DNA of 52,112 nucleotides from Pleurocapsa sp. CCALA 161 (GTDB lineage: Bacteria > Cyanobacteriota > Cyanobacteriia > Cyanobacteriales > Xenococcaceae), in assembly GCF_003003995.1 (NCBI RefSeq), contig NZ_PVWF01000024.1, positions 1-52,112 on the forward strand. The letters are read 5' to 3'. Within the stretch, counting starts at the first letter, position 1, and each line of letters opens with the position of its first letter. The notes under the pieces were generated by a model, which ran no database searches, was not told where the DNA came from, and was given only the letters and a program-made list of their open reading frames with translations. Positions 35,764 through 44,871 of this stretch are shown one piece after another. The position numbers and the translations under genes are program-made.

Positions 35764-36834
35764 ATGAATGAACGTAAAATAGCTTTGATTACGGGTATCA
35801 CGGGTCAAGATGGTTCATATTTGAGCGAATTTTTATTAGATCAAGGTTATGAAGTTCATGGTATTATTCGGCGAACTTCTACCTTTAATACCGATCGCAT
35901 TGATCACATTTATATCGATCCTCATAGTCCTGACGCGAAATTATTTCTGCACTATGGTGATTTAACTGATGGTACTACCCTAAGAAGAATTCTCGAACAG
36001 GTCAAGCCTAGAGAAATTTACAATTTGGGCGCACAGTCTCATGTTCGTGTCAGTTTTGATTCTCCCGAATATACCGTCGACTCTGTGGCTATGGGTGCTT
36101 TACGTATCCTCGAAGCAGTTAGAGACTATCAGCAAAGAACTGGAATTGAAGTAAGATTTTATCAAGCTGGCTCATCAGAAATGTTTGGTAAAGTCATTGA
36201 AGTTCCCCAAACAGAGACTACTCCTTTTTATCCTCGTAGTCCTTATTCCTGCGCTAAAGTCTATGCTCACTGGCAGACGATTAACTATCGCGAATCTTAC
36301 GATTTATTTGCCTGTAACGGTATTTTATTCAACCATGAATCTCCTCGCCGTGGTGAAACCTTTGTTACCCGCAAGATTACTCGCGCCGTAGCGCGGATTG
36401 TTGAAGGTACTCAGCAGAAACTTTACTTGGGTAATCTAGACTCGAAAAGAGATTGGGGCTACGCTAAAGACTATGTCAGGGCAATGTGGATGATGCTGCA
36501 ACAAGATCAACCCGATGATTATGTCGTAGCTACGGGGGAAACTTACGAAATCAAAGAATTTCTCGATATTGCCTTTGGTCACGTTAATTTAGACTGGCAC
36601 AATTATGTCGCTTTTGACCCGCGCTATCTTCGTCCTGCAGAAGTAGATCTTTTAATTGGCGATCCGACTAAAGCTAGAGAAAAACTAGGATGGAAGCCAT
36701 CAGTTACCTTTGAAGAACTGGTCAAACTGATGGTTAATGCTGATTTAATCAATCTTAATCTACCAACTCCCGACGGTAGCAAGGGAGTCGATAGCACTTT
36801 AAATCGGCGTAATTTTGCCAGCATTGTCGATTAA
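35764..36834 (+). CDS. gmd: GDP-mannose 4,6-dehydratase
   Basis: A 356-residue SDR-type enzyme that converts GDP-mannose to GDP-4-keto-6-deoxymannose, the first step to GDP-fucose. It has the NADP-binding [17 protein letters not shown] (about residues 9-25), then the RRTSTFNT and YNLGAQSHV blocks (about 82-90). The catalytic region is [12 protein letters not shown] followed by [11 protein letters not shown] with the Tyr-x-x-x-Lys pair (about 158-168). [16 protein letters not shown] follows, matching the family very well. Fcl lies 132 bp downstream, so the two enzymes complete the pathway. Confidence 0.97.
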   Translation: MNERKIALITGITGQDGSYLSEFLLDQGYEVHGIIRRTSTFNTDRIDHIYIDPHSPDAKLFLHYGDLTDGTTLRRILEQVKPREIYNLGAQSHVRVSFDSPEYTVDSVAMGALRILEAVRDYQQRTGIEVRFYQAGSSEMFGKVIEVPQTETTPFYPRSPYSCAKVYAHWQTINYRESYDLFACNGILFNHESPRRGETFVTRKITRAVARIVEGTQQKLYLGNLDSKRDWGYAKDYVRAMWMMLQQDQPDDYVVATGETYEIKEFLDIAFGHVNLDWHNYVAFDPRYLRPAEVDLLIGDPTKAREKLGWKPSVTFEELVKLMVNADLINLNLPTPDGSKGVDSTLNRRNFASIVD

Positions 36835-36854
36835 GTAAACGAGCTTTGCTCGTA

Positions 36855-36888
36855 GCTCTAAGCTATAAGCCATAAGCTTTAAGCTTTT
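36855..36888. repeat. heptanucleotide tandem repeat, about 5 units
   Basis: Units GCTCTAA, GCTATAA, GCCATAA, GCTTTAA, then a partial GCTTTT. A two-unit relative, ATAAGCT, occurs around 5644-5657. The array lies in the gap between gmd and fcl. Confidence 0.7.
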
Positions 36889-36966
36889 CAAGGTAAGACT
36901 CTAGTAATTTGCGCTGATTCGCGACTTAATACTTAAAATACTTACGTATCCAAATCTTAATTAGCA

Positions 36967-37914
36967 ATGTTAAGTTTACAAGACAAAAATATCCTGGTAA
37001 CAGGTGGCAATGGTTTTCTAGGTAAGCAGGTAGTCCATCAGCTATGTCAAGCTGGGGCTAGCATCGACAGAATTAGCACACCGCGATCGCGCGAATTAGA
37101 CTTATGCAAGTGGGAAAATTGCCAACAGGCAGTTAAGCAACAGGAGATAGTGGTTCATTTAGCTGCTCATGTAGGTGGCATTGGTCTAAATCGAGAAAAA
37201 CCCGCTGAGTTGTTCTACGACAACCTAATGATGGGGACGCAGTTAATTCATGCTGCTTATCAAGAAGGTGTGCAAAAGTTTGTTTGTGTTGGTACAATTT
37301 GCGCCTATCCTAAATTTACTCCTGTACCATTTAAGGAAGATGACCTGTGGAATGGTTATCCTGAAGAAACTAATGCTCCCTATGGGATCGCTAAAAAAGC
37401 TTTGCTAGTTCAGCTAGAAGCCTATCGCCAGCAGTATGATTTTAATGGCATTTATCTTTTGCCTGTTAATCTCTATGGTCCTGAAGATAATTTTGATCCT
37501 CGTAGTTCTCACGTAATTCCTGCTTTAATTCGTAAAGTTCATGAAGCACAGGAGCGAGGAGATAAAAAGTTACCCGCTTGGGGTGATGGTAGTCCCACTC
37601 GCGAGTTTCTTTATTCGACTGATGCTGCGCGGGGTATTGTCATGGCAACTCAGAGCTATGATGAAGCTGCTCCAGTAAATCTAGGCACAAATCAGGAAGT
37701 AAGGATTAAAGATCTGGTTGAAACTATCTGTGAGTTAATGGGTTTTGAGGGGGAAATCGTCTGGCAAACAGATCAGCCTAATGGACAACCCCGTCGTTGC
37801 TTAGATACTCAAAGGGCGAAGGAAAAGTTTGGCTTTGTGGCGGAAACTGAATTTCGCCAAGGTTTAAAAAATACGATTGAATGGTATCGTCAACATGCAG
37901 TAATTTCAGTTTAA
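36967..37914 (+). CDS. fcl: GDP-L-fucose synthase
   Basis: A 315-residue SDR epimerase/reductase that makes GDP-L-fucose from the Gmd product. It has the NADP-binding [13 protein letters not shown] (about residues 11-23), then [25 protein letters not shown] (about 61-85). The catalytic Tyr-x-x-x-Lys is in [10 protein letters not shown] (about 138-147), and [20 protein letters not shown] is also present. All are typical of WcaG/Fcl. It closes the plus-strand polysaccharide block. Confidence 0.96.
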   Translation: MLSLQDKNILVTGGNGFLGKQVVHQLCQAGASIDRISTPRSRELDLCKWENCQQAVKQQEIVVHLAAHVGGIGLNREKPAELFYDNLMMGTQLIHAAYQEGVQKFVCVGTICAYPKFTPVPFKEDDLWNGYPEETNAPYGIAKKALLVQLEAYRQQYDFNGIYLLPVNLYGPEDNFDPRSSHVIPALIRKVHEAQERGDKKLPAWGDGSPTREFLYSTDAARGIVMATQSYDEAAPVNLGTNQEVRIKDLVETICELMGFEGEIVWQTDQPNGQPRRCLDTQRAKEKFGFVAETEFRQGLKNTIEWYRQHAVISV

Positions 37915-37976
37915 TTAAGCTTACTTAAAATCTGAAAGTTAACTATTTTGCCGATCGCTTTGAAAGTAAGCTGAAG

Positions 37977-38165
37977 CTACTCTTGGCGATCGCTTATTTT
38001 TTTACCGAACAAGGCTTGGATTACAGGGGCAAAAAACCAGTAAATTCCAGCAACTAACACAATTAACAGTAAAGGTGCAAATCCAGCAAAGGGAGCTAAG
38101 ACAAACATCACCAATAGACAAAAAATTGTGACTTTATACCAAAAATCGTTCATTTTACTTTCCAT
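37977..38165 (-). CDS. 62-residue two-helix membrane protein
   Basis: A small hydrophobic protein with a helix at about residues 11-33 and another at about 32-50, interrupted by a Pro/Gly turn. It has a short charged tail (KKISDRQE). No known family is recognised. A second possible start is the Met at residue 5. It is convergent with fcl. The function is unknown; single-copy small membrane proteins like this are common in cyanobacteria. Confidence 0.55.
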   Translation of the reverse strand: MESKMNDFWYKVTIFCLLVMFVLAPFAGFAPLLLIVLVAGIYWFFAPVIQALFGKKISDRQE

Positions 38166-38394
38166 TACTATCGATCACATTATTAATTAGGTTGACTGCG
38201 ATCATCACCTATCTCTGGTTAGAAATATTGCTTAATTGCTTAATAGATAATCTGCTAGAGCAACATCTAACTCTTGCTGTCTTTGGCTTTGATTAGATTA
38301 AAACTTAGTTGTGCCAATTTAATACCTGTAATAATACGGAGAAAAATGTCCTTGAATTATTTCACCATAATAAATATTAGGGTGTATGGAGAAC

Positions 38395-38538
38395 ATGAAA
38401 GTTGTGTCTAATAATTTATTGCCGCTTTTTAATCGTTTATTTACGGCTATTTTGCTGGTAGCTCTATTATTTGCCTGCCAAGAAACGCCTGAAGCTAAAA
38501 AAGTTGATGGAATTCAATTTAATTATCAAGGCAAATGA
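38395..38538 (+). CDS. putative 47-residue lipoprotein
   Basis: This is a short frame with a hydrophobic signal segment (about residues 15-27) ending in a lipobox-like LFAC (Cys28). The short mature peptide, QETPEAKKVDGIQFNYQGK, has the charged/Ser-poor nature of small lipoproteins. GGAGA lies 3 bp upstream of the ATG, and an alternative ATG exists 9 bp further upstream. There is no homologue I can name. It is placed 136 bp before thiO-thiG on the same strand. Confidence 0.45.
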   Translation: MKVVSNNLLPLFNRLFTAILLVALLFACQETPEAKKVDGIQFNYQGK

Positions 38539-38683
38539 TCTAAAATCGATTTCAACTTAAAAGTTACTTGGCTCTCATTTAAGAAAGCATTTAACAATTA
38601 GTATCTGAAATTATAATACTTGGTTTACTATAGATTAAGTTTTTTTCTGAAAGATTATTTTCACGTTAGAGTAGTTGAAGATA

Positions 38684-40693
38684 ATGGCTTTTAGAAATAT
38701 GATAGCAAGAGATATTCTAATTGTGGGTGGTGGTGTAGTTGGTTTAGCGATCGCCATCGAGTTAAAACGTCAGGGTGCAAAAGTCACCGTGGTTAGTCAA
38801 GATTTTACCCAGGCAGCATCTCACGCCGCAGCAGGGATGTTAGCACCGTTAGCAGAACAGCTTTCCTCTTCACCATTGCGAGATTTATGTCTACGCTCTC
38901 GCTGGCTGTATCCCGAATGGACGCAAAAACTGGAAGAATTGACGGGGATAGAAACTGGATATTTACCCTGTGGGATTCTTGCCCCTACCTATAGTCAGCC
39001 CGAAGTAATTGCTGAAGACAAGGGTACATTTTGGTTAGATCGAGCAGCAATTAAGCAATATCAGCCAGGACTAAGCGATCGCGTGGCTGGCGGTTGGTGG
39101 TATCCCGAAGATGGACAGGTTGATAATCGCTGTTTAATGCGATCGCTGTTACAGGCTGCTCAAACTTTGGGGATAGAGCTAAAAGAAGGAGTTAGCGTTA
39201 AGGCTTGGCAACAAAAGCAGGGTCGAATTGACGGCGCATTAACTAATATTGGGCAGCTAACAGCCCAGCAATATGTTTTGGCTGCTGGCTCATGGTCGAG
39301 TCAGTTAACACCTCTAACTGTGCGTCCAGTCAAAGGGCAAATGCTTTCCCTGAGAATGCCCCAAAAGCTACATCAGCCTTATCCTCTACAGCGAGTTTTA
39401 TATGGCGAGGGAGTTTATCTGGTTCCGCGACAAGACGGTAGATTAATTGTAGGCGCAACAGTAGAAGAAGTAGACTGGACTCCCTTTAATACACCGCAAG
39501 GTATTCAAAGTTTATTGGCAAAAACGACAGAACTATATCCTGCCACAGCAGATTGGCAAATTGAAGAATTATGGTGGGGTTTTCGCCCTGGAACAGCTGA
39601 TGAACTGCCTATTCTAGGCCGTAGTGCTTGTGAAAACTTATTCCTGGCTACGGGACATTATCGCAATGGAATTTTACTCGCACCCATTACTGCATCGCTG
39701 ATGGCAGATTTGATTTTAGAACAGAAGTCTGATCCTTTACTAGCTGAATTTAGCTATCAACGTTTTTATCAACCTGCAAATATGACTCTAAGCAACCCGC
39801 AATTACTACAGATTAAATCTACTTCTCAAACTCCCTTAACTGCTGCGACGACCTCTTTGGCTGGCGATTACCCGAAGGGTACGCTTTGCGATCACATTGA
39901 AGATGATCGCCCGTTAACCATCGCTGGACGTACCTTTAACTCCCGTCTGATGACAGGGACAGGGAAGTATCCTAGTATGCAGGCTATGCAAGCCAGCGTA
40001 GCTGCCAGCGGATGTGAGATTATCACTGTGGCAGTACGCAGAGTCCAAACCAAAGCACCAGGACATGAAGGATTAGCTGAGGCGATTGACTGGAGCAAAA
40101 TCTGGATGTTACCCAATACCGCAGGCTGTAAAACCGCCGAGGAAGCAGTCAGAGTGGCGCGTTTGGGTCGAGAGATGGCAAAACTGCTGGGACAGGAAGA
40201 TAACAACTTTATTAAATTGGAGGTAATTCCTGATGCCAAATATCTGTTACCAGATCCAATTGGCACACTACAGGCAGCTGAACAGCTAGTTAAAGAAGGT
40301 TTTGCGGTGTTACCCTATATCAATGCCGATCCTTTGCTTGCCAAGCGCTTAGAAGAGGCAGGATGTGCTACAGTAATGCCCCTAGGTTCACCTATTGGTT
40401 CAGGGCAAGGAATCAATAATGCTGCTAATATTGCCATTATCATCGAAGAAGCGAACGTTCCTGTTGTAGTAGATGCGGGAATTGGTACTCCAAGTGAAGC
40501 AGCTTTGGCGATGGAGATGGGGGCAGATGCCCTGCTAGTTAATAGCGCGATCGCTTTGGCACAAAATCCTGTAGCGATGGGACAAGCGATGGGTTTAGCT
40601 GCGGTTGCAGGAAGACTGGCTTATCTATCGGGGAGAATCCCCGTGAAGCAATATGCCACAGCTAGTTCTCCTTTGACTGGTACAATTAGCTGA
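38684..40693 (+). CDS. thiO/thiG: bifunctional glycine oxidase ThiO / thiazole synthase ThiG
   Basis: The fusion makes the thiazole part of thiamine. The N-terminal FAD-dependent oxidase (about residues 8-365) has [17 protein letters not shown] and a DAAO-like active site, and oxidises glycine to iminoglycine. The C-terminal ThiG (about 405-655) carries RLMTGTGKY and the Schiff-base Lys in [16 protein letters not shown]. It ends with [30 protein letters not shown]. The order and length (669 residues from this start) match the cyanobacterial fusion, which channels the labile imine. ATGs at 38684 and 38699 and a TTG at 38675 are all in frame, so the exact start is uncertain. The linker contains a palindromic repeat (39869-39893). 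Confidence 0.95.
   Translation: MAFRNMIARDILIVGGGVVGLAIAIELKRQGAKVTVVSQDFTQAASHAAAGMLAPLAEQLSSSPLRDLCLRSRWLYPEWTQKLEELTGIETGYLPCGILAPTYSQPEVIAEDKGTFWLDRAAIKQYQPGLSDRVAGGWWYPEDGQVDNRCLMRSLLQAAQTLGIELKEGVSVKAWQQKQGRIDGALTNIGQLTAQQYVLAAGSWSSQLTPLTVRPVKGQMLSLRMPQKLHQPYPLQRVLYGEGVYLVPRQDGRLIVGATVEEVDWTPFNTPQGIQSLLAKTTELYPATADWQIEELWWGFRPGTADELPILGRSACENLFLATGHYRNGILLAPITASLMADLILEQKSDPLLAEFSYQRFYQPANMTLSNPQLLQIKSTSQTPLTAATTSLAGDYPKGTLCDHIEDDRPLTIAGRTFNSRLMTGTGKYPSMQAMQASVAASGCEIITVAVRRVQTKAPGHEGLAEAIDWSKIWMLPNTAGCKTAEEAVRVARLGREMAKLLGQEDNNFIKLEVIPDAKYLLPDPIGTLQAAEQLVKEGFAVLPYINADPLLAKRLEEAGCATVMPLGSPIGSGQGINNAANIAIIIEEANVPVVVDAGIGTPSEAALAMEMGADALLVNSAIALAQNPVAMGQAMGLAAVAGRLAYLSGRIPVKQYATASSPLTGTIS
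39869..39893. repeat. palindromic interspersed repeat fragment within the ThiO-ThiG linker
   Basis: TACCCGAAGGGTACGCTTTGCGATC lies in frame at the domain junction and encodes YPKGTLCDH. Read in reverse it closely matches the repeat at 17987-18015 (GATCGCGAAGCGTATACCC plus the CGGGTA hairpin). The linker of the fusion therefore appears to have been built from, or extended by, an interspersed repeat. Confidence 0.6.
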
Positions 40694-40726
40694 TCAAAGT
40701 CACACTGTAAATACAGTTTGCTAGCG

Positions 40727-40732
40727 TATAAT
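40727..40732 (+). promoter_or_regulatory. candidate -10 box downstream of thiO-thiG
   Basis: A perfect TATAAT stands 225 bp before corA and 34 bp after thiO-thiG. No consensus -35 is seen at 17 bp; TGTAAA at 40706-40711 is a weak candidate. It could drive corA or a short RNA that ends at the palindrome at 40886-40905. Confidence 0.4.
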
Positions 40733-40739
40733 TGGTGTA

Positions 40740-40916
40740 ACAGTTAATACAATTATTATTTTTTTACAAAAATAGCGTATCTTCTGTTACGATTCTTATT
40801 GAGTCAAGAGATTTTGAGAGTTGTCTCGTTGGGGAACGCGCAACTAAAGATTTTTCCAGACTTAAACAACAACAATTTTAATTAGCCAGCGATCGCGATC
40901 GCTGGTATTTTTTTTG
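40740..40916 (+). ncRNA. candidate structured leader or small RNA upstream of corA
   Basis: About 175 nt lie between a TATAAT box and an intrinsic-terminator-like palindrome. Inside, 40819-40845 can fold as an AGTTG...CAACT stem enclosing CGTT-GGGG-AACG. It resembles no RNA family I know, including the magnesium (M-box) riboswitch. Either an attenuating leader for corA or an independent sRNA would fit. Confidence 0.35.
40886..40916 (+). terminator. perfect 20-bp palindrome with T-run, intrinsic terminator-like
   Basis: CCAGCGATCGCGATCGCTGG (40886-40905) is a perfect palindrome made of two overlapping HIP1 octamers. Two bases later a run of eight or more T follows on the plus strand. This is a good Rho-independent terminator shape, only about 40 bp before corA. 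Confidence 0.65.
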
Positions 40917-40956
40917 GGTCATAATTAGTCTAGTAATTTAGGATTCGCATCATCTT

Positions 40957-42114
40957 ATGAGTTATGAACAGAATTTAGATTCAAGTAAAGCCATACTGTC
41001 TACAGAAGAGGAAGAAGATTTATTCGACTATTCCTATGAACAGCCAGGAAGTATTCCAGGGACGCTCAATATTGAAGATGATGCTGAGATCCCGAACATC
41101 GTGTTAATTGACTATAGTAGCGATCTCGCCCAAAAAACAACCAACTTGACCCCAGAAGCCTGTGCAGAACACATGACTACAGAATCAGTGTCTTGGGTGG
41201 ATGTCAAAGGTTTGGGTAGCGAAAACATTTTGCAAAGGTTAGGAAAAGTATTTGGGTTGCATCCTCTAGTATTAGAAGATATTGTCAATGTTCCTCAAAG
41301 ACCAAAAGTCGAAGATTACCCACAGCAGTTGGTAGTTATTACTCAGATGGTAGTGCCTAAGCCATCAGGGACAGGCTTTTCTCTAGAACAGGTAAGTTTG
41401 GTAGTTGGCAAAAACTATCTTTTGACGGTACAAGAATATCCTGAAAAAGACTGTTTTCGACCAGTACGTCGACGCATTAAATTTAATAAGGGTTCAATTA
41501 GGAACATGGGTGCAGATTATCTAGCCTATGCTCTTTGGGATGCCATTATTGATGGGTTTTTCCCTGTACTAGAAATTTATGGTGAAAAGATTGAAAATCT
41601 AGAAGATGAAGTTATCTTTAATCCTAGCAATCAAAGTTTGGCAAAAATATATCAAATCAAACGGGAATTGTTGGCGCTGCGACGAGCGATTTGGCCTCAA
41701 CGCAATGCTTTAAACACTCTCATTAGAGATGGCAGTAGTGTAATTAATCCAGAAATCTTAGTTTTTTTGCGCGACTGCTATGACCACGCCGTACAAATTA
41801 TTGACATTATCGAAACCTATCGCGAACTTGCTTCTAGTTTGACGGATATTTATCTTTCAGCAATCAGCAACAAAATGAACGAAGTGATGAAGCTGTTAAC
41901 AGTGATTTCTAGTATTTTTATTCCCCTAACCTTTATTGCAGGCATCTACGGTATGAACTTCAACCCTGATACTTCGCCGTTTAATATGCCTGAACTTGAA
42001 TGGTATTGGGGTTATTTTTTTTGTTGGGCAATTATGCTGGCTACGGCAGGAGGTTTAATTTATTTCTTTTGGCGCAGAGGTTGGTTTGAAAATTTTTCTG
42101 GCACTATCAAATAA
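40957..42114 (+). CDS. corA: CorA-type magnesium/cobalt channel
   Basis: This 385-residue channel mediates divalent cation influx through the inner membrane. It has a long cytoplasmic N-terminal domain (SVSWVDVKGLG near 86, HPLVLEDIVNVPQRPKVEDY near 108-127) and a long coiled region. At the C-terminus, two membrane helices (about 320-345 and 352-372) are separated by the signature GMNF within IYGMNFNP (about 330-337). The first ~60 residues are acidic. A terminator-like palindrome lies just upstream, so expression may depend on read-through or on a leader. Confidence 0.95.
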   Translation: MSYEQNLDSSKAILSTEEEEDLFDYSYEQPGSIPGTLNIEDDAEIPNIVLIDYSSDLAQKTTNLTPEACAEHMTTESVSWVDVKGLGSENILQRLGKVFGLHPLVLEDIVNVPQRPKVEDYPQQLVVITQMVVPKPSGTGFSLEQVSLVVGKNYLLTVQEYPEKDCFRPVRRRIKFNKGSIRNMGADYLAYALWDAIIDGFFPVLEIYGEKIENLEDEVIFNPSNQSLAKIYQIKRELLALRRAIWPQRNALNTLIRDGSSVINPEILVFLRDCYDHAVQIIDIIETYRELASSLTDIYLSAISNKMNEVMKLLTVISSIFIPLTFIAGIYGMNFNPDTSPFNMPELEWYWGYFFCWAIMLATAGGLIYFFWRRGWFENFSGTIK

Positions 42115-42219
42115 GCTTGTTGTTATGTGTTGAGAGTATGACTTAGTTATCTTGGTGATCTGAATCATTGCTAGAAAGGGAACAATAAACATAGATCTAT
42201 TAACGACTGCTCACTAATT

Positions 42220-44028
42220 ATGGGTTCTATTGTAAAAAATAAATTTCAAAACTATCGGGATTACCCTTCAGGAAAATATAGCGATCGCACTGTCGGTAGT
42301 CAACTTCAGGCAATTCCCATTATTACAGTTATCAGTATTATTTTTTGGGGAGGTATTGGCTGGCGTTTGTATTATCTTCAGCTACAGCAAGGAACAATCA
42401 ACCAACAGAAAGCTGAGGATAATCGTACTCGGATTGTTCCCAAACAACCTGTACGGGGCAATGTTACAGATCGCCACGGCAAAATGTTAGCAACTAGTAA
42501 GCAGTCTTATTCAGCATATCTGTGGCCCAAAGCCCAAAAAGAGCAAAATTGGGCAATAAATCGCCAGATTATTGCGCAAATACTTAAAATAGAGCAACAA
42601 GAACTTCAACAAAAAGTAGCAGAAGCAGGATATAACTATCCTAGCCTGATTCCGATTGGGCGTAACCTAACTCCAGAGCAAGTAACCGCCTTTGAAGAAT
42701 ATAAGCCTCAGCTCAAATGGGTAGAAACGGATATTGATAAGGTACGTTATTATCCTCAAGGTAAGCTAGCCGCTCACATTTTAGGCTATACGGGAGAGCT
42801 AAACCAAGAAGAGCTAGAAGAGAGAAAGTCTCGAGGTTATCGCCTAGGAGATGTCATGGGTAAGATGGGCATCGAATCTAGTTATGAAACTCAGCTAAGA
42901 GGACAATGGGGAGGCTTAAAATTAGGAGTAAATGGCGCAGGGCAGGTTATTAGCTGGTTAGGGGAAAAACCAGCCGAATCAGGGGAAAATCTGACATTAA
43001 CCATTGATGCCAAGGTTCAACAGGCTGCAGAAATTGCTTTAGGTACAAAAAAGGGTGCCATAGTTGCTCTAGATCCTCATGATGGCTCTGTCCTCGCCAT
43101 GGCTAGCTACCCTAGCTTTGACCCGAATATTTTCTCCAGCAACGTTACGCCCAAAGTCTGGCAGGAATTGCAGTCTCAAGGAAATCCTTTTCTAAATATG
43201 GCTTTACGGGCTTTTCCTCCCGCCTCTACTTTTAAAGTAGTTACCGCTACTGCTGGGATGGAAAGCGGGAAATTTTCTCCCAATACTGTGTTAGGAACTT
43301 ATCCTTATTTATCGGTAGGAGGTACGAGATTTGGCGAATGGAATAAAAGCGGTTTTGGTTCATTGGGCTTTGTGCAAGCCCTTGCCTGGAGTAGTAATAC
43401 CTTCTTTGGTCAAATTGGACAGGGTACTGGTGGCGAAGACTTAATCAAATATGCGAGGCTATATGGCTTTGGTAAACCAACGGGAATTGAGCTAGATGGA
43501 GAAACAAAGGGTTTGATTGCTGATGATGCCTGGAAACGGCTTAATTTTGACGATTGGGGCTGGACTGTAGGTGACACAGTAAATATGTCCATTGGTCAAG
43601 GCTTTACTAGTGCTACACCTTTACAGGTAGCAGTCATGTTTAGTGCGATCGCCAATGATGGTTATCGAGTACAGCCTCATTTGGTGCAAACAGCAAAACC
43701 GCCCGAAAAAGTTAATCTTAATTTTAAACCCACCACTATTGATACCATCAGCAAAGGACTTAGGGCTGTGGTGGACAGCGGTACTGGTACAAAACTCAAC
43801 TCTCCTAATATTCCTCCAGGAGCAGGCAAAAGTGGTACAGCGGAAGCCCCTCCAGGAGACTCTCATACCTGGTTTGGCGCTTATGCCCCTTATGAAAAGC
43901 CTGAAATTGTAGTCGTAGCTTTTCTCGAACATTCTGGCGGTGGCGGTGGTTCCTTGGCAGCACCTCTGGTTAGGCAGGTCATGGAAGCTTTCTTTAAACC
44001 GCAAAACCAACCTCCGAAGAAAAAATAG
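42220..44028 (+). CDS. mrdA: class B penicillin-binding protein 2 (MrdA/PBP2 type)
   Basis: This 602-residue transpeptidase crosslinks lateral-wall peptidoglycan. It has an N-terminal cytoplasmic tail and one membrane helix (about residues 33-53). The dimerisation domain includes RGNVTDRHGKMLATS (about 79-93) and GYTGELNQEELEE. The penicillin-binding domain has all three active-site motifs: SxxK in PPASTFKVV (about 337-345), SxN in WSSNTFFG (about 391-398) and KSGTAE (about 536-541). Length and motif order are normal. It is monocistronic; an interspersed repeat region follows. Confidence 0.94.
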   Translation: MGSIVKNKFQNYRDYPSGKYSDRTVGSQLQAIPIITVISIIFWGGIGWRLYYLQLQQGTINQQKAEDNRTRIVPKQPVRGNVTDRHGKMLATSKQSYSAYLWPKAQKEQNWAINRQIIAQILKIEQQELQQKVAEAGYNYPSLIPIGRNLTPEQVTAFEEYKPQLKWVETDIDKVRYYPQGKLAAHILGYTGELNQEELEERKSRGYRLGDVMGKMGIESSYETQLRGQWGGLKLGVNGAGQVISWLGEKPAESGENLTLTIDAKVQQAAEIALGTKKGAIVALDPHDGSVLAMASYPSFDPNIFSSNVTPKVWQELQSQGNPFLNMALRAFPPASTFKVVTATAGMESGKFSPNTVLGTYPYLSVGGTRFGEWNKSGFGSLGFVQALAWSSNTFFGQIGQGTGGEDLIKYARLYGFGKPTGIELDGETKGLIADDAWKRLNFDDWGWTVGDTVNMSIGQGFTSATPLQVAVMFSAIANDGYRVQPHLVQTAKPPEKVNLNFKPTTIDTISKGLRAVVDSGTGTKLNSPNIPPGAGKSGTAEAPPGDSHTWFGAYAPYEKPEIVVVAFLEHSGGGGGSLAAPLVRQVMEAFFKPQNQPPKKK

Positions 44029-44361
44029 AGTAGCACTGAATCCGATTGGTAAAGGTAAAGATCAATTTACTGACTTTTGATTTGCGCAGCTTATACTAAA
44101 GCACTTGCTGCATATCGTCTGAAGGTATCCCTAAAGGGATATGTTAAGCCCTTTTCCTAAAGGACAAAGGCTTAAGCCGCATGTAGCTTCGCAAATGGTA
44201 CACTGCGATATATCCTTGAAGACTTCTGACTCAAAAATATAGATAAATCACCTATAAGAACAGGATTTAGTCTGAGATGTTTCGTTTAGCTCTTTCTCCG
44301 AGAACAATAATCTGCTATTTATCAGTTAATCGATATCGACCATAAACTATAGTCTATATCC
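44029..44361. other. 332-bp intergenic region with palindromic repeat element
   Basis: No gene is seen. The first half holds the composite palindromic element at 44112-44213. The rest (to 44361) is AT-rich without clear signals. Confidence 0.4.
44112..44213. repeat. composite palindromic element, second relative
   Basis: The element contains a TATCCCT-AA-AGGGATA hairpin and an AAGCCCTTTTCC...GGACAAAGGCTT stem. Its flanking part, CATGTAGCTTCGCAAATGG, resembles the ends seen in interspersed cyanobacterial repeats. The CCTAAAGGAC...AAGGCTT block is the reverse of the CCTTTAGGGCAAGGGCTT block at 18087-18104. It sits after the penicillin-binding protein 2 gene. Confidence 0.6.
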
Positions 44362-44583
44362 TTACTTGTGCATGATTATCAACTTTTGAATGCGTTCTCC
44401 TATTTGCCATATCCCTTGAATAATCTGCTCTGAATTGATTCCTAATGTCACTTGCAACAAGATTAAGAGCGCTGCAATTATCAAAACTGTCTTGATAGTT
44501 GATTTGAGAACATTTAGTAACCAAGTAAATAACAGCAACAAAATGATTGCTGCTGCGATTGGAATAATTATTTCTAAAGACAT
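44362..44583 (-). CDS. 73-residue two-helix membrane protein
   Basis: A small protein with two helices, about residues 4-24 and 30-50, separated by a short basic turn (LKSTIKT). It ends in a mixed charged and hydrophobic amphipathic tail. It follows the pattern of small cyanobacterial membrane proteins of unknown function. ATG at 44583. It is minus strand, well separated from its neighbours. Confidence 0.6.
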   Translation of the reverse strand: MSLEIIIPIAAAIILLLLFTWLLNVLKSTIKTVLIIAALLILLQVTLGINSEQIIQGIWQIGERIQKLIIMHK

Positions 44584-44740
44584 AGGCTTAGGAACATTGC
44601 CGATCTTAAATATGAGACTGATAAATTATAGCTGTTGGTTATTTCGTTCTATCAGCTGAAGCAAAGATTAGGATGATCGGTAATCAGTTTCCACAGAAGT
44701 ACAGGGTTACAGAGCGATTCCTGTAAACAGATAAATATAG

Positions 44741-44848
44741 TTGCCAATAAAAAAGAGAGGGTGTGATTTCCCTCTCCTGTTGGTTGAACTTTTCTGGTTT
44801 CGACGAGCCGTTACTTTTCAGCCTTTGCCGTAGCATTTGTTCTCGTTT
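44741..44848. repeat. 108-bp direct repeat, copy A (derived from the 86-residue gene)
   Basis: This segment matches 46495-46602 in the same orientation at about 98 of 108 positions. It contains a complete terminator hairpin and the codons for REQMLRQRLKSNGSSKPEKF of the 86-residue protein in the minus-strand frame. The remainder of that gene is missing here. It lies just downstream of the CHAD gene. Confidence 0.9.
44748..44776 (-). terminator. intrinsic terminator of the CHAD operon
   Basis: On the minus strand GAGAGGG and CCCTCTC form a 7-bp stem with an 8-base loop, directly followed by a T6 run. It is 95 bp beyond the CHAD stop codon, in a good position to end that transcript, and is part of the duplicated segment. 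Confidence 0.75.
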
Positions 44849-44871
44849 GAAAACTGCTACAATTGCTGATG

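Noticed and set aside
39892-40266. 124-codon minus-strand frame inside thiO-thiG
   Set aside because: Antisense shadow of a well-conserved thiazole synthase domain.
43621-44010. 129-codon minus-strand frame inside the penicillin-binding protein gene
   Set aside because: Antisense to the transpeptidase motifs, with no protein features of its own.
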